The notes under the pieces were generated by a model. It was given only the letters and a program-made list of their open reading frames with translations. It was not told where the DNA came from and did no database searches. The position numbers and the translations under genes were made by a program. From the NCBI GenBank assembly GCA_965243715.1, contig CBDEVU010000017.1, positions 744,001 to 808,000 of the forward strand: 64,000 nucleotides of DNA, written 5' to 3'. Shown here in pieces: positions 8,419 to 16,576 of the stretch. Within the stretch, counting starts at the first letter, position 1; every line of letters starts with the position of its first letter. Origin of the DNA: UBA11606 sp965243715. Its GTDB lineage: Bacteria > Actinomycetota > Acidimicrobiia > Acidimicrobiales > Aldehydirespiratoraceae.

Positions 8419-9417
8419 TTATGGCCGGGTTCGATGCTCGTGAATCCACTCGTCCATTTCGAGCCAGCGGTCTAGTAGCCATTCGGTCAGTTCGCTTTGA
8501 TCGGTAGGTACGTCAAGGCGACAGTAGCGGGTCGATTTGATCCGCAGGGTTCGCTTCTCGGTGATGGACGCGAGGAGCAACTGCAGCGTCTCGGACTTCT
8601 CCACCCCAACGTTGGCCATGATGACTAGGTCGGCGTCGGGGGCGCCGCGCATGAGGGCAAGCGTCCCCGCCGGTTTCGGCGGCAGCAGGTAGCGCAGGCG
8701 GGAAGCTTTCTCGGCAAGATCAGGTCTGGCCTGGCAGAGTCGTGCCACGGCTCGGTCGCGGCGAGCGGCGGTGAAGAACGTGCCTTCGGGAAAGATGATG
8801 GCGCTAGATGTTTCGTCTAGATCCGCGGCGAGCGCTTCGATGGCTGCGAACGTAGCCGACCCGGTTTGGTGCCCCCGATCGATCCAAACGTTGCGGGTTC
8901 GATTTCCGAGGATGTCCATCGACGGTAGCCATTGGAGGTCGTGTTTGAGTGTGTAGCGCGGGAGCTGTCCCGCCTGATCGAGGGCGTAAAGGGGAGCGAC
9001 AGCGTCGATATGGCTGGCGTGGCGGCCCACGACGATGGCACAGCCGGGTTGCAGGGCTTCGGGATTCTCTGACCGGAAGGTGATTCCCGCTACGTGGTGG
9101 AGGATAAACAGGTTCATTCGGGCCCGCCAGAACTCGAGCCGATAGGAGTGAGCGACCCAGTTCTCGGTTCTCCGACGCCCTAGATACCAGACCCATGACG
9201 CCCCTGCGGTGGCAATTCCGAGGACCTCTGTAGTCAGAGTCGTGGCGAGGAAGACCCAAGCACGACTAAGTCGACCGGTGGGGTGGCGTTGGAGGAGATC
9301 GACGGTCCAAAGCAGAGGAACGACTAGCGGGGAGAGCACGACTGTGACGAGGCCGAGAGTTGCCACGATTGCGATGGAAATCGGTCGACGAATTGCGGGG
9401 CGGGGAAGGTATGCCAC
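8419..9417 (-). CDS. 1-acyl-glycerol-phosphate acyltransferase-like membrane protein (PlsC superfamily)
   Basis: This is a membrane-bound acyltransferase. One or two N-terminal membrane helices (ISIAIVATLGLVTVVLSPLV and LATTLTTEVLGIATAGAS) precede the LPLAT core. Motif I is degenerate, VVGRHASHIDAVAPL (HxxxxD is H-ASHI-D). Motif III is present as IIFPEGTFFTAARRDR. A LPPKPAGTLALMRGAPDAD segment follows and is typical of this branch. It probably transfers an acyl chain to a lysophospholipid or a related lipid. I suggest GTG 9417 (VAYLPRPAIRRP); an upstream extension to 9495 would overlap the divergent aacS coding region. The start is uncertain because no clear ribosome site is visible. Confidence 0.75.
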   Translation of the reverse strand: MAYLPRPAIRRPISIAIVATLGLVTVVLSPLVVPLLWTVDLLQRHPTGRLSRAWVFLATTLTTEVLGIATAGASWVWYLGRRRTENWVAHSYRLEFWRARMNLFILHHVAGITFRSENPEALQPGCAIVVGRHASHIDAVAPLYALDQAGQLPRYTLKHDLQWLPSMDILGNRTRNVWIDRGHQTGSATFAAIEALAADLDETSSAIIFPEGTFFTAARRDRAVARLCQARPDLAEKASRLRYLLPPKPAGTLALMRGAPDADLVIMANVGVEKSETLQLLLASITEKRTLRIKSTRYCRLDVPTDQSELTEWLLDRWLEMDEWIHEHRTRP

Positions 9418-9442
9418 GACCCGAGACAATACTGTGGGGGCG

Positions 9443-11362
9443 ATGAGTGACGCGCCGTTGTGGACCCCAGATTCTGATCGTGTGAAATCGAGCAATCTGG
9501 CTCGATTCCAGCAAACGATCGAGGAGCGCCACGGGGTGGCATTGGGGCGGGATCGAGTCGACTATCGGGCCCTGCACGCCTGGTCGGTTGATCACGCGGG
9601 AGCGTTCTGGGCTGAGGTCTGGGACTTTTGTGGAGTCATCGGCGAGCGGGGCGAACGGCTACGGATAGACGGCGAAACCTTCCGAGAGACCCGGTTCTTG
9701 CCCGATGCAACCCTGAACGTGGCGGCGAACCTACTGCGGGAACCGACCGATGAGTTGGTTTTGATCTTTCGGGGAGAGGACGGCGAGGCGGTCGATGTGA
9801 CCCGCCGCGAACTTCACCAGATGGTGGCTCGGATTCAGCAGATTCTGCTGAGCGCGGGCGTGGAGCGAGGCGATCGAGTGGCGGCGTGGATGCCGAACCG
9901 CCCCGAGACCTACGCGGCGATGTTGGCCACGGTCGGACTCGGAGCTGTCTTTGCTAGCACTTCGCCCGATTTTGGCGTCGACGGGGTGATCGATCGCTTT
10001 GGTCAGATCGAACCGGTCGTGTTCTTCGCCGCGCCCTCCTACGTCTACAACGGCAAGCGCCACGACTGCGACGGCCGCATGACCCAGATCAGTGCGGCGT
10101 TACCGAGCGTGCGACGCACTGTGGTGGTACAAGACGGTTGGCTCGACGAGTACGCCGCCATTGCCGAGGCCGACCTCATCACCGTTGCGTTGCCGTTTGA
10201 TCATCCGTGGTACGTCATGTTCTCGTCGGGGACGACCGGAAAACCGAAATGCATAGTTCATCGGGCCGGCGGCGTGTTGCTGAAGCACCTGAGCGAATAC
10301 GTATTGAACTGCGACGTCAAAGCAGGGGACCGAGTCTTCTACTTCACGACCGCGGGATGGATGATGTGGAACTGGCTGGCCTCAGCCGCAGCGACTGGAG
10401 CTTGCGTAGTGTTGTTCGACGGGGCACCCACGTTTCCAGATGCGAACCGATTGTTTGATCTCGCCGACGAGGTTGGGATCACCCTATTGGGGACGTCGGC
10501 CAAGTTCCTCGATGCGTGCGCCAAGGCCGATATTCGACCGATCGAGACCCACGACCTAGCGTCGCTGCGAACCCTCACCTCCACCGGTTCGCCACTCTCG
10601 CCCGAAGGGTTTCGCTGGGTCTACGACGCGGTGAAAGCCGATGTTCATCTGGCCTCGATATCAGGGGGGACCGATCTTTGTGGCTGTCTAGTGTTGGGAG
10701 ACCCAACCCGTTCGGTGCGTGCGGGCGAGATCCAAGCCCCCGCGTTGGGACTCCAGATCGATGTCATCGACCGGGCAGGCCGGTCCGCGGCGGTCGGAAC
10801 GGAGGGAGAGATGGCTTGTCGGACCCCGTTTCCTTCGATGCCGTTGCGGTTCTGGGATGACCCAGGCGACGTTCGCTATCTGGCGGCCTATTTCGATCGT
10901 TTTCCCGGGTTGTGGCACCACGGAGATTTTGTGCTCGAGAGCGCAGCCGGTGGGTATGTGATCTCGGGCCGGTCGGACGCCACGTTGAATCCGGGCGGGG
11001 TGCGAATTGGGACAGCAGAGATCTACCGTCGAGTCGACACGATGCCGGAGATTCTCGAAAGTGTGGTGGTTGGCCAGTCGTGGGAGAATGACACACGCGT
11101 CGTGTTGTTCGTCCGCCTGGCAAACGGGCACGACCTCACCGACGAACTCTGCGGGCGGATTCGAGCGAAGATCCGAGCCGAGGTCACCCCCCGCCATGTA
11201 CCGGCGATTATTGCGGAGGTGCCGGACATTCCGCGGACTCGGTCAGGGAAGATCACCGAGCTAGCGGTGCGTGACCTGATCGCCGGTCGCCCGTTGCACA
11301 ACGTGGAAGCGCTGGCCAATCCCGAAGCGCTGGCTTACTTCCGCGATCACCCCGCGCTCTAG
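9443..11362 (+). CDS. aacS: Acetoacetyl-CoA synthetase (acetoacetate-CoA ligase)
   Basis: This adenylate-forming enzyme activates acetoacetate to acetoacetyl-CoA with ATP and CoA in the cytoplasm. ATG 9443 gives 639 residues, normal for the family. The N-terminus YRALHAWSVDHAGAFWAEVW is the AacS/ACS N-terminal domain. The P-loop is MFSSGTTGKPKCIVHRAGG, followed by FYFTTAGWMMWNWLASAAATG, which favours acetoacetyl-CoA over acetyl-CoA synthetase. The adenylation hinge is HGDFVLESAAGGYVISGRSD, and the C-terminal lysine is in PRTRSGKITELAVRDL. It ends in CTAG (11359-11362), which supplies the stop codon of both this gene and the convergent hydrolase. An acetoacetate decarboxylase-like gene lies 2.3 kb downstream. 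Confidence 0.88.
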   Translation: MSDAPLWTPDSDRVKSSNLARFQQTIEERHGVALGRDRVDYRALHAWSVDHAGAFWAEVWDFCGVIGERGERLRIDGETFRETRFLPDATLNVAANLLREPTDELVLIFRGEDGEAVDVTRRELHQMVARIQQILLSAGVERGDRVAAWMPNRPETYAAMLATVGLGAVFASTSPDFGVDGVIDRFGQIEPVVFFAAPSYVYNGKRHDCDGRMTQISAALPSVRRTVVVQDGWLDEYAAIAEADLITVALPFDHPWYVMFSSGTTGKPKCIVHRAGGVLLKHLSEYVLNCDVKAGDRVFYFTTAGWMMWNWLASAAATGACVVLFDGAPTFPDANRLFDLADEVGITLLGTSAKFLDACAKADIRPIETHDLASLRTLTSTGSPLSPEGFRWVYDAVKADVHLASISGGTDLCGCLVLGDPTRSVRAGEIQAPALGLQIDVIDRAGRSAAVGTEGEMACRTPFPSMPLRFWDDPGDVRYLAAYFDRFPGLWHHGDFVLESAAGGYVISGRSDATLNPGGVRIGTAEIYRRVDTMPEILESVVVGQSWENDTRVVLFVRLANGHDLTDELCGRIRAKIRAEVTPRHVPAIIAEVPDIPRTRSGKITELAVRDLIAGRPLHNVEALANPEALAYFRDHPAL

Positions 11363-12132
11363 GCTGGCACCGGTACCCGGAACTTGGGGGCAGAGGGAAA
11401 GAGGGCCTGCAGGCTCCAAGGAACTTGGTAGGGATGCCACTCATCGAGAGGCAGGGCGAGCCGATCGGCCACTACGATTAACGCCGACGGGTTGTGCCCG
11501 AGCCCGCAATGACTTCCGTAGACCTCGATATTTTCGGTCCGGGGAAGGTCGCGGTTGAGGCAGTGATGCCAGCGAACGATGCCGTCGGTGCGGGTATAAA
11601 TCGAGGTAGTGGGAACTTCGAGCGGTTCGCGAATGTAAGCCGGCACCCGCATTTCGAGGTAGGGCACGTGGCGATGGCTCAGCGCTTGGTACAGAGGCGA
11701 GACGTTGGAGTCCTTCAGATCCCTGATCTGGAAGGGGCTGCCTAAGGTTATGACCTGGCGGATCGAGTGGGGGGACAGGCGGGCCAGTTCTCGGGCGAAA
11801 ATACCGCCCAGACTCCAACCGATAACGTCGATGGGACCGTGTTCGTGGTAAAGATCGTCGAGTCGTTCGATGATGCCGTCGAGTATTTCGGGAGTAGGAC
11901 CGAGGTTGGTGCCTAGATCCCAACCGTAAGTTGTGTGGCCCAGATGGCTAAGAGTGGCCCGCAGTCGTGCCGTGGATCGGTCGCTGGAGAGAAAGCCGGG
12001 CATGACGAAGACGGGGCGATTAGCGCGCGGGAGCCAGCGTTCCATGAGGGGAGAAGTGGTCGCGTACACCGCGAACTCAGCGACGGCTCGTACTTCGGTG
12101 AGTACACGTAGCCTCTGCGTAGAAATAGCCAT
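11359..12132 (-). CDS. Alpha/beta-hydrolase, lipase or PGAP1-like
   Basis: The 257-residue hydrolase has an oxyanion strand VFVMPGFLSSDRS, the nucleophile elbow GWSLGG (Ser in GxSxG) within IDVIGWSLGGIFARELARL, and a C-terminal SHCGLGHNPSALIVVADRL containing the likely catalytic His. The layout resembles bacterial triacylglycerol lipase-type and PGAP1-type esterases. No signal peptide is evident, so it acts in the cytoplasm or at the membrane. It is convergent with aacS, sharing a 4-bp CTAG stop region, and divergent from the peroxidase gene, whose start is 77 bp away. Confidence 0.75.
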   Translation of the reverse strand: MAISTQRLRVLTEVRAVAEFAVYATTSPLMERWLPRANRPVFVMPGFLSSDRSTARLRATLSHLGHTTYGWDLGTNLGPTPEILDGIIERLDDLYHEHGPIDVIGWSLGGIFARELARLSPHSIRQVITLGSPFQIRDLKDSNVSPLYQALSHRHVPYLEMRVPAYIREPLEVPTTSIYTRTDGIVRWHHCLNRDLPRTENIEVYGSHCGLGHNPSALIVVADRLALPLDEWHPYQVPWSLQALFPSAPKFRVPVPA

Positions 12133-12208
12133 GCCATCAGAATGCCACGAAAGTAAGGCGAACGTCCACCGGGCTACACTGTTCGCGGTTCCCCGATCAG
12201 GAGATAAC

Positions 12209-12685
12209 GTGTCAAATCTTCATCAGTTCACGATGACCTCATTGGAAGGCGACTTGGTTGCCCTCGGCGATTTCGCGGGGTCGGCGTGCCTCATCGTCAA
12301 CGTCGCCTCGGCTTGAGGCCTTACCCCTCAGTACGCAGGTCTGCGTACGCTTCATCACAACGACAACGGCCTTCAGGTTTTGGGGTTCCCGTGCAACCAA
12401 TTCGGGGCCCAAGAGCCGGGTTCGGCGGCCGAGATCCGCGCCTTCGTCACGGAAAACTTCAACGTTGACTTCCCGATGTTCGCCAAGGTTGACGTCAACG
12501 GCGACCATGCCGCCGATCTCTACCAGTGGCTCAAGGGTGAACAACCCGGCGAAGGCGACACCTCCGACATTGCCTGGAATTTCGAGAAGTTCCTCGTCAA
12601 CGCGGATGGCGCTGCTGTAGCCCGTTTTGGGCCCCAGGTTTCTCCTGAGGACATCGCCGAACAGCTTCCCCGCTGGTTGAGCTAG
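12209..12685 (+). CDS. Glutathione peroxidase family protein, probable selenoprotein (in-frame TGA at codon 36)
   Basis: This is a thiol-dependent peroxidase of the GPx fold. The frame starts at GTG 12209 behind AGGAGA (12199-12204) and runs 158 codons to TAG at 12683-12685, with one in-frame TGA at 12314-12316. That TGA falls exactly on the catalytic residue: the sequence reads LIVNVASA-TGA-GLTPQYAGL, where family members have Cys or selenocysteine. Downstream conservation is intact: VLGFPCNQFGAQEPGSAAEI supplies the catalytic Gln, and IAWNFEKFLV supplies the catalytic Trp and Asn. The helix that carries the resolving Cys in thioredoxin-dependent GPx has no Cys. A SECIS-like hairpin follows the TGA. 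The Sec reading is strongly suggested but requires selA, selB, selC and selD elsewhere. The alternative is a nonsense mutation or base error at a Cys codon. Confidence 0.85.
12317..12350 (+). promoter_or_regulatory. Candidate bacterial SECIS element
   Basis: Directly after the TGA, GTACGCA (12331-12337) pairs with TGCGTAC (12342-12348) around GGTC, a perfect 7-bp stem. The tip GCAGGTCTGC is the same as the apical part of the E. coli fdhF SECIS as I recall it. The hairpin starts 14 bases after the TGA, within the spacing bacterial SelB accepts. The Ala codon GCA in the stem is an uncommon choice in this GC-rich genome, which suggests selection on the RNA. Confidence 0.75.
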
Positions 12686-13677
12686 CGGGTTATCCCGGTG
12701 GTGGTAACCTCGTTAATGAGGTCGGCGCCGCCGGTGTAGCGCCGCAAGTTCTCCACGAACATGGCGTCGAGGCGTTCCTGACTTCTAGGTCCATCGCCGG
12801 ACTGGTGGGGAGTGATGACCAGGTTAGGGAGGTCCCAGAGCGGACTGTCAGCCGGTAGTGGTTCTTGGCGCGTCACATCGGTGGTGGCGCCGCGGATCAC
12901 TCCCTGGCGGAGGGCGTCGGCTAGTGCGTTTTCGTCGATAACTTCGCCGCGGGCGACATTGATGAAAACCGTATGATCGCCCATCATGGCGAACTCGTCG
13001 GCTCCGATGAGATCGAAGGTCGCGTCGCTGAGCGGTACGGTGACCACAACATAGTCGGCGGCCCGTAGCAGTTCGGGTAGTCGATCGGGGGGAAGAAGTT
13101 CGTCGACATTTTCCTCCTCCCCGGGCGTTCGCCGAGTGGCGATGACCCGCATGCCGATGGCATGGGCGATGCGAGCAGTGGCCTTGCCGATACCGCCGTA
13201 GCCGACGATGCCGAGGGTGCGGGCGGTGAGGTCATCGGACTGGACTGGACTCCATTCGTGATGTTGGGAGCGCAGCATTTGGCCGCCGAGGTGCTGGGAC
13301 CAAGCCAGGATCCACGCGGTGATGTACTGGGCCATGGGCTCGGCCCAAATCCCTGACGCATTGGTGAGGCGGACGCCACGGTCGAGCAAGCCCTGCCATA
13401 ACTTGTTGTCGAGACCGGCCGAGGGGCCTTGAATCCATTGGAGTTCCGGTTCATCGCAGATCTCTCGCACGCGGGGGAAGCGGGGATCATTTCCGTACAT
13501 GTCGGCCCCCCAGAAAAAGATGTTGGTGCCCGCGAGGTCGCCATCGACCGAACCGTCGGTTTCGATGAGGACCCACTCGGCGTCGGGGGCGGCGGCGGTG
13601 AGAGCGGCGACATTGGCGGCGTAGGACTGGCGGCCAAGAACGATTTTCATTGGGATGGCGTTCCTAGGCGTTGCCAC
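12682..13677 (-). CDS. D-isomer-specific 2-hydroxyacid dehydrogenase
   Basis: This is an NAD(P)-dependent D-2-hydroxyacid dehydrogenase or hydroxypyruvate/phosphoglycerate dehydrogenase-type enzyme. The Rossmann motif is TLGIVGYGGIGKATARIA (GxGGIG). The catalytic Arg is in VFINVARGEVIDENAL, and the Glu/His pair is in TRQEPLPADSPLWDLPNLV and ITPHQSG. The GTG at 13677 has a good ribosome site (GGAGGT, five bases upstream). ATG 13650 (MKIVLGRQSYAAN) is a shorter alternative that matches the usual family start. It overlaps the upstream acetoacetate decarboxylase-like gene by 14 bp, and that gene overlaps tetR, so all three form one operon. The substrate is unknown. Confidence 0.85.
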   Translation of the reverse strand: MATPRNAIPMKIVLGRQSYAANVAALTAAAPDAEWVLIETDGSVDGDLAGTNIFFWGADMYGNDPRFPRVREICDEPELQWIQGPSAGLDNKLWQGLLDRGVRLTNASGIWAEPMAQYITAWILAWSQHLGGQMLRSQHHEWSPVQSDDLTARTLGIVGYGGIGKATARIAHAIGMRVIATRRTPGEEENVDELLPPDRLPELLRAADYVVVTVPLSDATFDLIGADEFAMMGDHTVFINVARGEVIDENALADALRQGVIRGATTDVTRQEPLPADSPLWDLPNLVITPHQSGDGPRSQERLDAMFVENLRRYTGGADLINEVTTTGITR

Positions 13678-14431
13678 GTGGACCTCCGTTCTCTCCGGGC
13701 CAGCGACTGCCGCCGATTACATCGGCATGGGTCCAGAAGGCGTCGGGGTCGAGGGGGCCCGCGTTGGAGATGACGCGGGACTTCATCTGGGTGGTGATGA
13801 GCCGAGCGCGGAGTTGCTCCTGTATCGGGAGATAACGGGCTACCGGATCCCACGGGGAGTCGAGCAGGGTGAGTTCGCCGTCAAGGTCCTCAACATGCAG
13901 GGTTTGCATGGTTGTGGCCACGTCGACCACGACAGGGGCGAAGTCGTAGCCGTCGCCGTCGCCGATTTCGCGGGAGTACTTAGTCCACCACTCATGGGTC
14001 GTGTGGTCGCCGCGTGGCGGTTCGGACTCGCCGGTGACGGTACCCTCGTACTCAACGAAGGTGTATCCTTGGTGGATGGCTCGAGCCCCGACAGCCGAAC
14101 CGAGGCGGAAGTAGCGAACGTCGCAAAGGTATTTGGGTTGGCCGTTGCGCTCGCCGCTGATGAAAACAGCGTTCTCTTGGCTGATGCCCATGCCGAGGTT
14201 GTAGACGCCGTCGACGCCGTTCCATGCGGCGGGAATCTTGATCGATATGCCGTACTCGGGTTCTCTTTGGATCGGCACGCAGTAGATGCCCACCGTGACG
14301 GTCGAGTCGTTGGTTGGGGAGAACCCTGCGGGAAGGAGAGGGTCGATGTTGTCGGGGTTGGTTCGGTAGGTGATCACCAGCTTTGGCCAACCCGCGCTTT
14401 CACCGGTTCGACTGGTCGGTGCGTTGTTCAT
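13664..14431 (-). CDS. Acetoacetate decarboxylase-like protein
   Basis: The 255-residue cytoplasmic protein resembles the acetoacetate decarboxylase (ADC) superfamily. Visible support is LVITYRTNPDNIDPLLPAGF near the N-terminus, the YNLGMGISQENAVFISGERN segment, and GQPKYLCDVRYFRLG. The Lys in GQPKYL corresponds to the Schiff-base lysine region of ADC (usually GxPKK), although the second lysine is replaced. The reaction may be decarboxylation or another Schiff-base reaction on an oxo acid. Its ATG overlaps the tetR stop (ATGA), so it is translationally coupled with the regulator. Genes for acetoacetate activation (aacS) and a 2-hydroxyacid dehydrogenase are nearby. Confidence 0.65.
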   Translation of the reverse strand: MNNAPTSRTGESAGWPKLVITYRTNPDNIDPLLPAGFSPTNDSTVTVGIYCVPIQREPEYGISIKIPAAWNGVDGVYNLGMGISQENAVFISGERNGQPKYLCDVRYFRLGSAVGARAIHQGYTFVEYEGTVTGESEPPRGDHTTHEWWTKYSREIGDGDGYDFAPVVVDVATTMQTLHVEDLDGELTLLDSPWDPVARYLPIQEQLRARLITTQMKSRVISNAGPLDPDAFWTHADVIGGSRWPGENGGPRGNA

Positions 14432-15036
14432 GGTCCTCCTGAAGGGACGGCGGGAGTATCCAAATAGCTGTCAATTACGGCTTGAACTGTCTGATCAAAC
14501 AGACGCGGTAGATCAACAGTGCCGCGGCGCCGTTCGGCGGGAATGGAGGACTCATCGCGCAAGGCGTGCAGCAAGAAACCGCCGATGGTCGCAAGGATCG
14601 AACGGAGGGCGTCCGCTGCTTGCTGGTCGGCTAGGCCCGCGGCCTGGAGTTCGCGTTGTAGGGCCCGTTCCAGCGGGGCTTCGAGCACCGACGTGGTTCC
14701 GCTTTGATGGGCGAGGGAGGTGATGGCGCGGTTGTCGAGGGCTGCGTCCCACATATGGCGAGCCGCGGCCATGACGCGGGTGCGGGGGGTGCGGGCCACG
14801 ATCTTTTCGGTAGCTTGGCGAACGGACTGGAGTCGAACCACCGCGATGATGAGTTCTTCGCGGCTGCCCACGTGCCAGTAAATGGTGGTGGTAGTGACCC
14901 CGAGTTCGAGGGCTAGGCGGCGCATCGTTAGCGCGGTCGGTCCTTCCGACACGACCAAGGCGAGGGCAACCGACACCATTTGCTCGCGGTCCACCCCCGC
15001 GCGGCGACCGGTGGGTGGGGCAGGCGAACGGGGCAT
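14428..15036 (-). CDS. TetR-family transcriptional regulator
   Basis: The 202-residue regulator has the N-terminal helix-turn-helix VVSEGPTALTMRRLALELGV-TTTTIYWHVGSREELI, the standard TetR DNA-binding module with the recognition helix TTTTIYWHV. The C-terminal two-thirds is helical and should form the ligand and dimer domain. It is the first gene of a minus-strand operon with the ADC-like protein and the 2-hydroxyacid dehydrogenase. It is divergent from an amidohydrolase with 101 bp between, so it probably controls both sides in response to a small organic ligand. Confidence 0.9.
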   Translation of the reverse strand: MPRSPAPPTGRRAGVDREQMVSVALALVVSEGPTALTMRRLALELGVTTTTIYWHVGSREELIIAVVRLQSVRQATEKIVARTPRTRVMAAARHMWDAALDNRAITSLAHQSGTTSVLEAPLERALQRELQAAGLADQQAADALRSILATIGGFLLHALRDESSIPAERRRGTVDLPRLFDQTVQAVIDSYLDTPAVPSGGP

Positions 15037-15074
15037 GGGTGGTGGATAAATCGGGGAGGCTTGCGTACTCGGAG

Positions 15075-15087
15075 GTTAGTCTGTAAC
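15075..15087. promoter_or_regulatory. Possible TetR operator
   Basis: The 101-bp gap between the divergent tetR and amidohydrolase genes contains GTTA-GTCTG-TAAC (15075-15087), a short dyad. A further GGTTA/TAACC pair and CTTGC/GCAAG arms lie close by. Dyads of this size in a divergent gap are typical binding sites, but the match is short and could arise by chance. Confidence 0.3.
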
Positions 15088-15137
15088 AGTGTGCAAGTAA
15101 CCCTATTACGCGCTGCAAGCCTTGGCAAGGAGAACCT

Positions 15138-16442
15138 ATGTCGAACCCTCTCGAGGGCATCAATCAATCGAACGATCCCTACGTCATCGTCAGTTCCGAC
15201 ACCCACGCTGGTCTCCTTGTGGATGACTACCGGCCGTACTTGGAGTCGGCGGTTCACGACGAGTTCGACCGGTGGCTCCGGACCCGTCACGAGCATCGGG
15301 CGATGGTCGAAGAAATGAACGGGGAGTACGTCGAACAGTGGGAGCGCGAGAACGAGCGCGGCCTCAAGGGAGCGTACGATCCCGACATCCGCGACGAGGC
15401 CCTTGACGGCGACGGTATTGCCGGCGAAGTGATCTTCGCCGACGGTGATGCCGTCACCGGGATGGAAGCTCCCCCGTTTGGGGCTGGTCTCCAGGCGGGA
15501 ACCATCACCGATCCCAAGTTGGCCTGGGCTGGGGCGCGAGCCCACAATCGCTGGCTGGAAGAGTTTTGTGCCACTAATCCGCCGCGTCGGGCCGGAGTTG
15601 CTCTCGTCCCGGTTACCCACGGCGTTGAGCAGTCGGTGAAGGAGATTTACGCGCTGGCCGATAAGCCTGGGATCAAGGGAATAATGATCCCTACGATGTG
15701 GCACGACGCCCCGTCGTACGGCCACGAGATGTACGACCCAATCTGGCGAGCGTGCCACGAAACCGCTCTCGTGGTGCATACCCATTCGGGGGAGGCCGAC
15801 GTGGGAGCGTACAACGACAACATGGCGCAGTACATGCTCGAGGTCGCGTTCTGGACTCACCGCCCGTTGTGGCAGTTCCTCCTCTCGGGCAAGTTCGACA
15901 AGTATCCGAACCTGAAATACGCCCCAGTCGAGTGTGGTTCGTGGTGGCTCGGCGACCTCCTATGGAAGACTGACGTGATGTTCGGGGGCAGCAACTGGAA
16001 GGTCAAGAAGATGAGTTCGCGTACTCACGGGCTCATCCAGCGCCTGCCGTCGGAGTATGTTGGCGAAAACGTGTTCATCGGCGCGTCGACGATGAGTAAG
16101 GTCGAACTCAGGCGTCGCTACGTCAACGGCATTGATGCCCTCATGTGGGGCACCGACTACCCGCACCCCGAAGGCTCGTGGCCCCATACGCGGCAACGGC
16201 TACAGACCGACTTCACCGAAATCCCCATTGAAGAGACCCGGTTGTTGCTCGGCCTCAACGCGGTCAAGTGCTACGGCCTCGATGAAGGGGCCCTCACCAA
16301 GATAGCGGCCAAGATTGGCCCGACTCCGGTTGACTTCAGTCAGAATCCCAGTTTACGTACCGACCCCAACGCTATCCGCGAGGCTCGCTGGTGGTTTGAG
16401 GATTACGGCGTTCCTTGGCCCGAAAGTGCCGCTTGCGACTGA
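15138..16442 (+). CDS. Amidohydrolase-2 family metal-dependent hydrolase
   Basis: The 434-residue TIM-barrel hydrolase starts at ATG 15138, preceded by AAGGAGAA. Likely metal ligands are in VSSDTHAGLLVDDY (a DTH variant of the usual HxH), in VVHTHSGEADVG, and in MWGTDYPHPEGSWP, where the Asp is the usual catalytic residue. The fold and motifs match the amidohydrolase_2 group, whose members decarboxylate or hydrolyse aromatic and other small acids. The substrate cannot be read from the sequence. It is divergent from the TetR operon and probably shares its regulation. Confidence 0.82.
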   Translation: MSNPLEGINQSNDPYVIVSSDTHAGLLVDDYRPYLESAVHDEFDRWLRTRHEHRAMVEEMNGEYVEQWERENERGLKGAYDPDIRDEALDGDGIAGEVIFADGDAVTGMEAPPFGAGLQAGTITDPKLAWAGARAHNRWLEEFCATNPPRRAGVALVPVTHGVEQSVKEIYALADKPGIKGIMIPTMWHDAPSYGHEMYDPIWRACHETALVVHTHSGEADVGAYNDNMAQYMLEVAFWTHRPLWQFLLSGKFDKYPNLKYAPVECGSWWLGDLLWKTDVMFGGSNWKVKKMSSRTHGLIQRLPSEYVGENVFIGASTMSKVELRRRYVNGIDALMWGTDYPHPEGSWPHTRQRLQTDFTEIPIEETRLLLGLNAVKCYGLDEGALTKIAAKIGPTPVDFSQNPSLRTDPNAIREARWWFEDYGVPWPESAACD

Positions 16443-16515
16443 ATGCGCAGTGCCGTTCGGGCCAGATTCGTTGAGGCCTTGCATTCCTCGAGGAAATTAA
16501 GTTACGATCATGACC

Positions 16516-16527
16516 GTGAGCGCTCCC
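16516..16527. promoter_or_regulatory. LacI-type operator upstream of the first sugar importer
   Basis: GTGAGCGCTCCC, with the perfect core palindrome GAGCGCTC at 16518-16525, closely matches the GGGAGCGCTCCC operator class used by actinobacterial CebR-like LacI repressors. It lies 50 bp before the solute-binding protein gene. The LacI gene at 21482 ends the same cluster and is the obvious candidate regulator. Confidence 0.65.
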
Positions 16528-16576
16528 GTGCATGAACTCGGAGGCGAAACGATCCTTAGGAATGGAAGGTTAAACA

